Part shown: in pieces, positions 1 through 7,411 of the stretch | How the letters are laid out: each line of letters starts with the position of its first letter | Numbering within the stretch: the stretch's first letter is position 1 | From: JTS-RE37 sp041744575 | GTDB lineage: Bacteria; Bacteroidota; Bacteroidia; Flavobacteriales; Flavobacteriaceae | Length of the DNA stretch: 64,000 bases | Assembly: GCA_041744575.1 (NCBI GenBank) | Contig: JBGTKP010000032.1 | Coordinates: forward strand, 1 to 64,000 | Reading direction: 5' to 3' | Made by a program: the position numbers and the translations under genes | The notes under the pieces: model-generated | Database searches by the model: none | Told to the model about the DNA's origin: nothing | Seen by the model: only the letters and a program-made list of their open reading frames with translations

Positions 1-198
1 GTCCTGCTTATCCTCTTCTGACCAATCATTCTGCTTAAGGACATCGAATGCCCGGCAAAACAAGGTAATGTAAAAGTCGTCTGAAGCTTGTAGGAAAGAA
101 TACTTGGCGCGGTCATCTTCCGGAAGATCAAAATCTTTAAATGCTTGCCAAGATTCAGATTGAGCAATCCATAGATTCAATTGTCTGTTCAAACTCAT
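1..198 (-). CDS. N-terminal fragment of hypothetical protein; candidate HamB helicase partner
   Basis: An open frame of 66 codons begins with ATG at 198 and runs off the left edge of the window. Its start overlaps the stop codon of the HamA-like gene by one base (TAATG), so the two are almost certainly translationally coupled. The visible residues form a hydrophilic, acidic N-terminus beginning MSLNRQLNLW; no helicase motif lies in the visible part. In Hachiman systems the gene that follows hamA is hamB, a DExH/D-box helicase, and that is the only reason for suggesting HamB here. The coding frame is well supported; the function is inference from position. Confidence 0.55.
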   Translation of the reverse strand, partial: MSLNRQLNLWIAQSESWQAFKDFDLPEDDRAKYSFLQASDDFYITLFCRAFDVLKQNDWSEEDKQD

Positions 199-974
199 TA
201 CAGCGAGTTTAGCATTTCTTCATAAAAAGTTTCATAGGCGGTTTTTAAATGCTTCATGCTGACCACTGTTACCTCAATATCGTCATACATGACCCTGTCT
301 TTTACTATTTCGCCCTCCACAAACTCATCATCAATGATAGCAATGGCATGAAATTTCTTTTGATAAGTAGGGTTTTCGTCCAAAAACCGATAGCGGTTTA
401 TCGCTTCACGCAATCGTGGTTTGCCCTCTATAGCAAGCCTTTCATGTGTCCAATTAAGAGTTTTAGCCAAGCGCTTAACCTTGTCATCTACTGCTCCAAT
501 AATTGCATTTTGTATTGGTTCGGAATTACCAGCGGTGGCTTTCATTTTAGACTCAACTGCTTCCACGCAATCTTTATCCGATGGTTCCCGTTCATGTCTA
601 TGAAATAACACCACATCTGAACCGTGGCAAGGTTTGTTCTTATCAGCTTTCCAACGCCATTTGCGCGGACCGGTGAGGCGTAAACCATTTTCGTTTCCTC
701 TGTTCTTCACAAGAATAAAGCAAATCATTTCGCCAAAATCACCCGACCGTACATTTGCATAAGCTGGTGCCTCTGGGATTTTAAACTGTTCAAAAAAGTC
801 GCGCTCACTCATTTCATTGGCGAGTGCTTTTTGTTTCAATTCGCTTTTCCTGATGTAATTGAGGCAAAAATCCTCGGGTAAACTGTCCAAAAATTCTTGT
901 CTTTCTTCTTCGTTCAGTGTAAATCTTACGAACTCATCTTCAGAGGCCTCTTTAAAATATTGTAGCAAATTCAT
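198..974 (-). CDS. HamA-like DUF1837 nuclease (Hachiman-type defence)
   Basis: The protein has 258 residues, no signal peptide and no membrane segment. It carries a GDFGE motif (78-82), then HGSD (117-120), then ESK (141-143). This spacing fits a PD-(D/E)XK nuclease core and matches DUF1837/HamA C-terminal domains as I know them. In that family HamA is the nuclease of the Hachiman anti-phage complex, held in check by and acting with helicase HamB, which senses DNA damage or DNA ends. The following gene overlaps its stop codon, as expected for hamAB. The gene and its upstream region are visibly AT-richer than the core genes to the right, and it lies next to tRNA-Asn, suggesting an acquired island. 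Family assignment is by pattern only; another PD-(D/E)XK restriction-type nuclease remains possible. Confidence 0.65.
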   Translation of the reverse strand: MNLLQYFKEASEDEFVRFTLNEEERQEFLDSLPEDFCLNYIRKSELKQKALANEMSERDFFEQFKIPEAPAYANVRSGDFGEMICFILVKNRGNENGLRLTGPRKWRWKADKNKPCHGSDVVLFHRHEREPSDKDCVEAVESKMKATAGNSEPIQNAIIGAVDDKVKRLAKTLNWTHERLAIEGKPRLREAINRYRFLDENPTYQKKFHAIAIIDDEFVEGEIVKDRVMYDDIEVTVVSMKHLKTAYETFYEEMLNSL

Positions 975-1003
975 GGGAGATGTAATTTAGAATCGAGTTT
1001 GGT

Positions 1004-1030
1004 GTCTATTAATATTTCACGTTAATAGAC
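1004..1030. promoter_or_regulatory. Inverted repeat upstream of hamA-like gene
   Basis: GTCTATTAA (1004-1012) and TTAATAGAC (1022-1030) form a perfect 9-bp inverted repeat around a 9-nt spacer. It lies 30-56 bases upstream of the hamA-like start codon at 974. It could be an operator for a repressor encoded outside the window, or a hairpin in the leader mRNA. No T-run follows on either side, so a terminator is unlikely. Confidence 0.45.
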
Positions 1031-1402
1031 CTGAATCGCCTGAAGTTGTTGATTTAAATTCTAGAAGTTTAATAGATTCGATGTTACGCAATGTTGGTAT
1101 AATGAACAAATGCTTTAAATACCAAATATAGCGAGTAAAACATATAAGTATTTAATTCAACTTATGACAGTGCTTCAACTTAACTACCTAGGGATTGGCA
1201 GAGGGAGGATAACTACCCCAAGAAAGTGCCGTTTTATGGGACTTATTTACAAACTTGTCCGGCCTTATCCCTGAGAGTCCCAAACGCGGTCTCTTTTAGT
1301 AGATTCTTTAATTGAACTTATTTAGGGAATGTTTATAATTAGGAAAGGCCTAAGAGGAGTTATTCAACAAAGAAAATATTCGTAAATAAAAAAATGAAAA
1401 TT

Positions 1403-1424
1403 TGTTGTCCCTATGTTGTCCCCA
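1403..1424. repeat. Two tandem 11-bp repeats next to tRNA-Asn terminator
   Basis: tgttgtcccta (1403-1413) is followed directly by tgttgtcccca (1414-1424), differing at one base. The pair lies just outside the tRNA-Asn terminator, on the side of the presumed island. It may be a recombinase arm site or a remnant of the integration junction; this is inference. Confidence 0.4.
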
Positions 1425-1430
1425 TGAATA

Positions 1431-1461
1431 GAAAAAAGCCTCTCGATTTGTCGAAAGGCTT
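1431..1461 (-). terminator. Rho-independent terminator of tRNA-Asn
   Basis: On the minus strand an 11-bp stem (1461-1451 pairing with 1446-1436, one mismatch) closes a 4-nt loop and is followed by a run of six T. It lies 13 bases past the 3' end of tRNA-Asn and is in the right orientation to end its transcript. Confidence 0.85.
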
Positions 1462-1473
1462 ACTCTCACTGGG

Positions 1474-1547
1474 CTCCCCCTGCTGGACTTGAACCAGCGA
1501 CCCTCTGATTAACAGTCAGATGCTCTAACCAACTGAGCTAAGGAGGA
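1474..1547 (-). tRNA. tRNA-Asn(GTT)
   Basis: A 74-base cloverleaf can be drawn on the minus strand. The acceptor stem TCCTCCT pairs with AGGGGGA, there is a GCTC/GAGC D stem, an anticodon stem TCTGA/TCAGA with loop CTGTTAA (anticodon GTT), and a T stem GCTGG/CCAGC with TTCAAGT. The discriminator base is G and the CCA end is not encoded. A canonical promoter lies upstream and a terminator downstream. Genomic islands often insert at the 3' end of tRNA genes, and the low-GC defence segment lies on that side. Confidence 0.95.
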
Positions 1548-1673
1548 ATACTTTATTAAATCCTCATTGCAACGGTCCTCTTCTGTATGCGGGTTATAAA
1601 CTAAACCCATCAAAGTTAAAGCCCGTGCCTCTTATATCCTCTCTGAATGCAACAGGAAGGGTTTAAGAGGGTG

Positions 1674-1704
1674 CAAATATAATTTTTTTTTAAAACTCCC
1701 CAAA
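1674..1704 (-). promoter_or_regulatory. Bacteroidota-type promoter for tRNA-Asn
   Basis: On the minus strand TTTG (1704-1701) is separated by 19 nt from TATATTTG (1681-1674). This matches the Bacteroidota housekeeping sigma consensus TTTG-N19-TAnnTTTG exactly. It sits between the end of rseP and tRNA-Asn, implying a leader of roughly 120 nt before the tRNA. Confidence 0.75.
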
Positions 1705-1719
1705 CTAAAAAAAGGCTTT

Positions 1720-3075
1720 CTATTTGGTGAGCCACTTGTAAATATCGTTCCCGTTGGCGAATAACAAAAGACCGATCAACAGGAAAAAACCGACCATCTG
1801 GGCATACTCCAGAAACTTGTCACTGGGTTTGCGGCCGGTGACCATCTCATACAAGAGAAACATCACATGCCCTCCATCCAAAGCCGGGATAGGTAGGATA
1901 TTCATAAAGGCGAGGATGATGGAGATCAGGGCAGTGGTTGACCAGAAAGCAGCCCAATTCCAGGTGTCCGGGAACATATTACCTATAGCGGCGAAACCTC
2001 CTACCCCCTTGTAAGCCCCGGTTTCCGGATTAAATATTTTCTTCAATTGTCCGACATAACTTCCGAGAATGCTTACCCCACGGTCGATGCCAGCCGGGAT
2101 GGATTCCGCGAAATTGTAGGTTTTGGTTTCCAGGCGCAAAATCCCTTCCGCCTCCATGTCCTTAAAGCTCGGAGAGCCCGGAACAATACCGATAGTAGCG
2201 GTATCACTAATAGTTACCGGGATCTGCATTTCGCTGCCCCCTTCCCGCTTCACCCTGAGATTCACTTTTTGTCCTTTGTAATTCTGCAGGATCGGTTTCA
2301 CCTCGTCAAAGTATCGTACATCTTTCCCGCTTATCGCAAGGATCCGGTCTTTTGGCTTCAGCCCGGAATTTATATTGTCCGAATCCTTTGAAATTTCTCC
2401 CACGATAAAAGGAAACCTTGGACTAAGAAATTGAATGCGGTCTTCATCCTCCAGCAAAGTCGCGATAAAATCGACCGGAATTTCTTTTTCTATAATCTCC
2501 CCATCCCTCGAAATCTTAATGCGGTTACCATTGATGATCTCCCCGAGCAAGGTGTTGAATGTTTCCACTTTCTCACCGTCAATTTCAAGAATATGATCCC
2601 CGGTGGCCACCCCCAGTTTATCACCAATTTTGGTATCGGTCACCCAAACCCCGTCCCTCAGGCTCTCCATGGGGATATACTCGTCCCCGTAGGCATAGGC
2701 CATTCCGATATAAATGATAACCGCAAGGACAAAATTTACGGTAACACCTCCCAACATGATGATCAACCGCTGCCAGGCAGGTTTGCTCCGAAATTCCCAG
2801 GGCTTCGGTTCCTCGGCCAGTTGCGCAGTATCCATACTTTCATCCACCATCCCGGCTATCTTCACATAACCCCCTAAGGGGAGCCAGCCGATACCATATA
2901 CCGTTTCCCCTATTTTCTTCTTAAATAGTGAAAACTTAATGTCAAAAAACAGGTAAAACTTCTCGACCCGGGTTTTAAAAAGTTTGGCAGGGATAAAATG
3001 TCCCAGTTCGTGCAGGATGATCAAAAGGGATAGGCTAAGGAAAAACTGAATGGTTTTTATCAGGATGGGACTCAT
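1720..3075 (-). CDS. rseP: RIP metalloprotease RseP (site-2 protease)
   Basis: This is a 451-residue integral membrane zinc metalloprotease of the M50B family that cuts transmembrane segments, typically of anti-sigma factors. The first membrane segment carries the zinc motif HELGH (22-26). A central membrane span near 110-130 is followed by two PDZ-like regions (about 135-320), and the third zinc-ligand region reads LDGGHV near residue 400 before two C-terminal membrane segments. The length is normal for the family. The gene stands alone between tRNA-Asn and the divergent SCO-like gene. In flavobacteria its natural substrates are poorly known; a membrane anti-sigma factor is encoded about 4 kb away at 7412-8209, but a link is only speculation. 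Confidence 0.95.
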   Translation of the reverse strand: MSPILIKTIQFFLSLSLLIILHELGHFIPAKLFKTRVEKFYLFFDIKFSLFKKKIGETVYGIGWLPLGGYVKIAGMVDESMDTAQLAEEPKPWEFRSKPAWQRLIIMLGGVTVNFVLAVIIYIGMAYAYGDEYIPMESLRDGVWVTDTKIGDKLGVATGDHILEIDGEKVETFNTLLGEIINGNRIKISRDGEIIEKEIPVDFIATLLEDEDRIQFLSPRFPFIVGEISKDSDNINSGLKPKDRILAISGKDVRYFDEVKPILQNYKGQKVNLRVKREGGSEMQIPVTISDTATIGIVPGSPSFKDMEAEGILRLETKTYNFAESIPAGIDRGVSILGSYVGQLKKIFNPETGAYKGVGGFAAIGNMFPDTWNWAAFWSTTALISIILAFMNILPIPALDGGHVMFLLYEMVTGRKPSDKFLEYAQMVGFFLLIGLLLFANGNDIYKWLTK

Positions 3076-3214
3076 GTGTTTCTTCTAAAATTAAAACGCA
3101 CAAAAGTACACTTTTGGAGGCACTTATAAAAGAAAAGCCCATTATGCGCTTATATTTATGAAAGTTTTGGCAGCCCCCCCACCCGAGCTTCTTGAATGCC
3201 TTCGCTTCTTAGAT

Positions 3215-3222
3215 TACCTTTG
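3215..3222 (+). promoter_or_regulatory. -7 promoter element of SCO1-like gene
   Basis: TACCTTTG matches the Bacteroidota -7 consensus TAnnTTTG. CTTG at 3191-3194 lies 20 nt upstream as a plausible -33 element. Transcription would begin only a few bases before the ATG at 3231, giving a very short leader. Confidence 0.55.
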
Positions 3223-3230
3223 TCCGTATC

Positions 3231-3905
3231 ATGCGAAACTTCTTTGCCAGATACAAGCTTCTCGGAATAGTGCTTTTAGGTCTTTCTGTGATCATTCTTG
3301 CACTTTTTTACCAGGCTCTCAAACCAGAGATAACACTTCCGGTTTACCAGCCGGCCGACTTTAATCCGGAGCTGGTGGATGACTCCCTCAGGCATGTGAA
3401 GAAATATCACACCATCGCAGATTTTTCACTCATTAACCAAAATGGCAGACAGATCACGGAAAAGGACTATAAGCATAAGATATACGTAGCCGATTTCTTT
3501 TTTACCACCTGTCCTACGATATGTCCTATTATGACCATGAACATGGTTACGGTCCAGGCTGAAATCCTGGAAGACCAGGATGTGCTGTTATTGTCCCATA
3601 CCGTAACACCTGATGTGGATTCAGTGCCTAAACTCAAAGCATATGCTAAGGAAAAAGGGGTGATCGATTCTAAGTGGAACCTTGTGACTGGCGATAAAAA
3701 GCAAATCTACGACCTCGCCCGGAAATCCTACCTGGCGGCACAAGATGATGGGGACGGAGGGCCATATGACATGATCCATACGGAAAATTTCATCCTTGTG
3801 GATAAGGAACGGAGGATACGGGGTACCTATAACGGCACCAATCCGCAGGAAATACAAACGCTGCTGAGAGACATACGCATTCTCCAGGATAGCTACAGGG
3901 AATAA
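3231..3905 (+). CDS. SCO1/SenC family copper chaperone
   Basis: The 224-residue protein has one N-terminal membrane anchor (about 9-28) and a thioredoxin-fold domain facing the periplasm. The copper-binding motif is CPTIC (C94, C98), with the third ligand probably the His of DMIHTEN near residue 183. SCO proteins deliver copper to, or reduce, the CuA site of cytochrome c oxidase. It is divergent from rseP and precedes the feo operon by 140 bases, so it is probably its own transcription unit. A TAnnTTTG promoter lies just before the start. Confidence 0.92.
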   Translation: MRNFFARYKLLGIVLLGLSVIILALFYQALKPEITLPVYQPADFNPELVDDSLRHVKKYHTIADFSLINQNGRQITEKDYKHKIYVADFFFTTCPTICPIMTMNMVTVQAEILEDQDVLLLSHTVTPDVDSVPKLKAYAKEKGVIDSKWNLVTGDKKQIYDLARKSYLAAQDDGDGGPYDMIHTENFILVDKERRIRGTYNGTNPQEIQTLLRDIRILQDSYRE

Positions 3906-4045
3906 ACCCGGATCCCTCCTTCACCCTATCAATTATGACCATGGCCTCCCGTCCGGTGATACGGCCACGATTTTATGGTTTTATCCTGCAATTCCCCATT
4001 TTTTCTGCTATTTTTGTCCTTACTTATAATCAATCTAAATAAAAA

Positions 4046-4291
4046 TTGACTATCACAGTAGCGGATCTTAAACACGGGGAAAAAGGAATCATCCGAGAAT
4101 TTGCAGAGGACATTCTTCCTATCAAATTGCTGGAACTGGGTTGTTTGCCGGGGAATCAGGTGGAGATGATCCAGATAGCCCCGCTTTTGGATCCCATTTA
4201 TATCGATGTAAACGGATCGCACATTGCGATCAGGCGGTCGGTGGCCCGGCTCATTGAGCTCGACCTTCCGGAGGATAAACCTCAGGTATGA
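4046..4291 (+). CDS. feoA: FeoA ferrous iron transport accessory protein
   Basis: An 81-residue SH3-like protein. FeoA binds FeoB at the membrane and supports ferrous iron uptake. The typical pattern is seen: a start with a T-V-A-D-L segment, then LLELGCLPG and RRSVARLIEL. The frame starts at TTG (4046), consistent with FeoA N-termini; no in-frame ATG occurs nearby. Its stop overlaps the feoB start (ATGA), so the two are translationally coupled. A lone half-site CTAAATA (4035-4041), identical to one arm of the palindrome upstream of the DtxR-type regulator in this window, lies just before the start, but its second arm is not conserved. Confidence 0.92.
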   Translation: MTITVADLKHGEKGIIREFAEDILPIKLLELGCLPGNQVEMIQIAPLLDPIYIDVNGSHIAIRRSVARLIELDLPEDKPQV

Positions 4292-6513
4292 GCAGGCATA
4301 TCAATGTATCCCTCATTGGAAATCCCAATACGGGGAAGACTTCTGTTTTTAACGAGCTAACCGGGCTCAAGCAAAAAGTGGGCAATTACCCGGGGATCAC
4401 AGTTGAGAAAAAAGAGGGCATCTGTAAACTTCCCAGGGGGGTGAAAGCGCACATCCTGGATCTTCCAGGAACCTATAGCCTCAACACCACCTCCCTGGAT
4501 GAAAGTGTGGTGGTCGAATTGCTGCTCAATAAAAATGATAAAGACTTTCCGGATGTGGCAGTGGTAGTCAGTGATGTGGAGAATCTAAAGCGCAACCTCC
4601 TCCTTTTCACACAGATCAAAGACCTTAAAATCCCCGCCATCCTTGTTATCAATATGGCTGACCGGATGTCCAGGAAGGGAATTACTGTTGATATTCCCTT
4701 ACTGGAGAAACGCCTTGACACCAAAATTGCCCTTATCAGTACCAGGAAAGGTACTGGTGTTGATCATTTAAAGGAATTGATAGCAGATTACAAGAATCTC
4801 TCTTTCCGCCGTAATGTGGACAGTACTGTCATCGACCCGGAATACTTTGCCCGCCTTCAGCATACCTTTCCAAAAGAAGATCTGTACAAACTCTGGCTGG
4901 TTATTACTCAGGATGTCAACTTCATGCCTCTGGAAAAGACACCGCCGACAGGGGCCACTTCCTTCGTTGCCAAGTCAAAAGCAGAACTTAAAAGGCTGCA
5001 ACAAAAGGAAACCATCCTCAGGTACCAGTTCATCAACGGCATCCTGAAGGAAACCTATAAAGTGGACGTGAACGCCGCCAAAGGCCTGCGAGCCGGATTT
5101 GACAAGATCCTTACGCATAAAATATTCGGATATGCCATTTTTCTGCTCATCCTGTTGCTGATCTTCCAGGCAATCTACGACTGGAGCAGTTATCCTATGG
5201 ACTTCATTGACGAGCAGTTTGCCATAGCCAGTGAATGGGTAAAACAGACCCTGCCCCCAGGCATGTTCACCGATCTTGTGGCCGAGGGAATTTTGGCAGG
5301 GATCGGGGGAATTGTCATTTTTATTCCGCAGATCGCATTTCTGTTCCTGTTCATTTCCCTGCTGGAAGAATCCGGCTATATGAGCCGTGTTGTTTTTCTG
5401 ATGGACCGCCTGATGCGGCCTTTCGGACTGAGTGGCAAGAGTGTAGTACCGCTGATCTCGGGTACAGCCTGTGCGATCCCTGCCATCATGGCCACCCGGA
5501 ATATTGAAAACTGGAAAGAACGATTGATCACCATACTCGTCACCCCTTTTACCACCTGTTCCGCCAGGTTGCCGGTATATCTTATTATCATCGCCCTGGT
5601 TATTCCGGATGGCCGTATAATGGGCTTCAGTTATCAGGCACTTACACTGATGGTACTTTACCTCATTGGCTTTGGGGCTGCAATTCTCTCCGCGATGATC
5701 CTGGATAAAATCCTCAAAATACGGGGGAGATCCTTTTTCGTAATGGAAATGCCCAATTACAAACTCCCGCTTTTCAGGAATGTAGCATATACCGTAATAG
5801 AAAAAACCAAAAGTTTTGTCTACGGGGCCGGGAAGATCATCCTTGCGATTTCTGTCATCCTTTGGTTTCTTGGCTCCACAGGCTATTCAAGTGAATTCAG
5901 GAATGCCGAAAAAATAATCGGGGACAGGATCCGTTCGGAGGGGCTTTCAGAATATAATCAGGCTTCTATAGAGCAGGACATTCGCAGGTACGAAAACCGG
6001 CTGCATGAAGAGCACAGTAGCCTTAACCCACCAATAATCAATGATTCTCTGGCTCAAAGAAGGGAACAGTTGTCGCGTAGGGCCATTCATCAGGAGGTAG
6101 CCGGATTCAAACTGGAAAAATCATTAATGGGTTATATGGGGAAAGCCATCGAACCCCTGGTCCGGCCGTTGGGGTATGACTGGAAGATAGGCATTGCCGT
6201 GCTGACCTCTTTTGCGGCAAGGGAAGTATTTGTGGGAACACTTGCTACCATCTACAGTGTTGGTAACGATGAGGGGACCACTATAAAAAACAGAATGGCC
6301 GCCGAAGTCAACCCAGTCACTCACGAACCGCTGTTCAATCTGGCCTCGGGAATTTCCCTTCTGCTCTTTTATGCCTTTGCCATGCAGTGTATGAGCACAC
6401 TCGCAATCGTTAAAAGGGAAACAAACAGCTGGAAATGGCCGCTTGCCCAATTGGTGTTTATGAGTCTTTTTGCATATCTTGTAGCCTTGGTAGCTTATCA
6501 GGTGCTCAAATAA
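4288..6513 (+). CDS. feoB: FeoB ferrous iron transporter
   Basis: The protein has 741 residues. The N-terminal G domain shows G1 GNPNTGKT (11-18), G3 DLPG near 56, and G4 NMAD near 121. The membrane domain has the gate motifs around GTACAIPA and FTTCSARLPVY, which hold the conserved Cys residues of FeoB. A hydrophilic insert (about 540-610) with charged helices precedes the last membrane segments. FeoB moves Fe2+ into the cytoplasm. It overlaps feoA by 4 bases and is followed 12 bases later by a small Cys-rich companion, so all three are likely one operon. Confidence 0.97.
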   Translation: MSRHINVSLIGNPNTGKTSVFNELTGLKQKVGNYPGITVEKKEGICKLPRGVKAHILDLPGTYSLNTTSLDESVVVELLLNKNDKDFPDVAVVVSDVENLKRNLLLFTQIKDLKIPAILVINMADRMSRKGITVDIPLLEKRLDTKIALISTRKGTGVDHLKELIADYKNLSFRRNVDSTVIDPEYFARLQHTFPKEDLYKLWLVITQDVNFMPLEKTPPTGATSFVAKSKAELKRLQQKETILRYQFINGILKETYKVDVNAAKGLRAGFDKILTHKIFGYAIFLLILLLIFQAIYDWSSYPMDFIDEQFAIASEWVKQTLPPGMFTDLVAEGILAGIGGIVIFIPQIAFLFLFISLLEESGYMSRVVFLMDRLMRPFGLSGKSVVPLISGTACAIPAIMATRNIENWKERLITILVTPFTTCSARLPVYLIIIALVIPDGRIMGFSYQALTLMVLYLIGFGAAILSAMILDKILKIRGRSFFVMEMPNYKLPLFRNVAYTVIEKTKSFVYGAGKIILAISVILWFLGSTGYSSEFRNAEKIIGDRIRSEGLSEYNQASIEQDIRRYENRLHEEHSSLNPPIINDSLAQRREQLSRRAIHQEVAGFKLEKSLMGYMGKAIEPLVRPLGYDWKIGIAVLTSFAAREVFVGTLATIYSVGNDEGTTIKNRMAAEVNPVTHEPLFNLASGISLLLFYAFAMQCMSTLAIVKRETNSWKWPLAQLVFMSLFAYLVALVAYQVLK

Positions 6514-6525
6514 CCGGATATACCC

Positions 6526-6684
6526 ATGTTACGCATGAATGTAATTCAAAATATTCTGGTTTACCTTACCCTGGCCATAGCTGTTGCCTATCTGGTCAGA
6601 AAATTTTTACTGCCAAAGAAACGTCTGGCCTCAGGAAAAGACCATCCCGGTGCATGCGGGAAGAATGACTGCGGCTGTCATTAA
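6526..6684 (+). CDS. FeoB-associated Cys-rich membrane protein
   Basis: A 52-codon gene starts at ATG 6526 (an in-frame ATG also occurs at 6535), 12 bases after feoB. It encodes one membrane segment (about 8-24), a basic stretch (RKFLLPKKR), and a Cys-rich tail with C44, C49 and C51 ending CGCH. This layout matches the small FeoB-associated Cys-rich proteins found after feoB in many bacteria. Their role is unclear; metal binding at the membrane is a reasonable guess. Position, hydrophobicity and the Cys tail together make it a real gene. Confidence 0.8.
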   Translation: MLRMNVIQNILVYLTLAIAVAYLVRKFLLPKKRLASGKDHPGACGKNDCGCH

Positions 6685-6710
6685 ACAAATAACCTCTGAT
6701 TTTCCATGTG

Positions 6711-6733
6711 TACCGGGCGGATAGCTCCCGGTA
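6711..6733. repeat. Hairpin after feo operon
   Basis: TACCGGG (6711-6717) and CCCGGTA (6727-6733) form a 7-bp stem 27 bases past the last feo gene. No T-run follows, so it is not a classical terminator; it may stabilise the 3' end of the mRNA. Confidence 0.4.
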
Positions 6734-6884
6734 AACTGAAGCATATCCTTCCAGATACGCTACCCGCTCCGGTCATCCCCTTATTCCCGATTTTCTTTGA
6801 TCCTGTAATATTTTTTCAGGTCGGGATGTAACCTTTTGTATTTTTCGCACTATATACATTAAACGCTAACTAAAAGGCATTTAC

Positions 6885-7409
6885 TTGGTCGGCTATACAG
6901 ATGAGGAACTGATGACCCAGGTGGCGGCCGGCCGGCTGGAAGGGATAAAATTGCTTTTTGAACGGCACCATCACCATGTTTATAATTTTATTTTCAAAAT
7001 GTCCCGGGACAAGATGCTGAGCGAAGATATTACTCAGGATGTGTTTTATAAAATCATCAAATATCGCCGGAGCTATAACAACGGCAAGTTCGTTTCCTGG
7101 TTGTTCACCATTGCCAGAAATAGCCTCACCTCCCATTACAAAACCCAGGCCGGAAGGGAGGTCCGGCTGGAGCGAATACCTCCAGGCCATCCTGAGGAGC
7201 AACCGCCGGTGATGGAAGAATACAGCCAGCTTCAGCTGGCACTGGACCGGTTACCGGCATCTGACCGGGAATTGCTTATCCTGCACAGATTGCAGGAGAT
7301 TAAATACGAAGACCTGGCTGACATCCTGGGCTCGACCACAGGAGCGATAAAGACCAAGGTCAGCAGGGCGCTGAAAAAACTTAAGAAAATCTATTTCGAA
7401 AATAACTGA
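6885..7409 (+). CDS. ECF-type RNA polymerase sigma factor
   Basis: A 174-residue sigma-70 family protein with only regions 2 and 4. Region 2 includes the EDITQDVFYKI segment (about 45-55) and a tryptophan-containing DNA-melting segment (KFVSWLFTIARN). Region 4 holds the helix-turn-helix near 135-160 (EIKYEDLADILGSTTGAIK). The start is TTG at 6885. The next gene, two bases after its stop, encodes a zinc-finger anti-sigma factor, and two DUF4097-like proteins follow, so this is an autoregulated sigma/anti-sigma operon. The signal it responds to is not visible. Confidence 0.93.
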   Translation: MVGYTDEELMTQVAAGRLEGIKLLFERHHHHVYNFIFKMSRDKMLSEDITQDVFYKIIKYRRSYNNGKFVSWLFTIARNSLTSHYKTQAGREVRLERIPPGHPEEQPPVMEEYSQLQLALDRLPASDRELLILHRLQEIKYEDLADILGSTTGAIKTKVSRALKKLKKIYFENN

Positions 7410-7411
7410 AA

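Larger units (their letters stand above)
975..1473. other. Gene-free junction between defence genes and tRNA-Asn
   Basis: About 500 bases with no convincing open frame. It is AT-rich and holds a 9-bp inverted repeat near hamA, two tandem 11-bp copies of tgttgtccc(t/c)a at 1403-1424, and the terminator of tRNA-Asn at its right end. No integrase gene is visible. It looks like the flank of an element inserted beside the tRNA gene. Confidence 0.6.

Noticed and set aside
249..608. 119-codon plus-strand frame opposite the hamA-like gene
   Set aside because: It has no family resemblance and lies wholly antisense to a gene with clear motifs.
4022..4041. Possible DtxR operator before feoA
   Set aside because: Only the right arm CTAAATA matches; the left arm agrees at about two of seven positions, so it was not listed as an operator.
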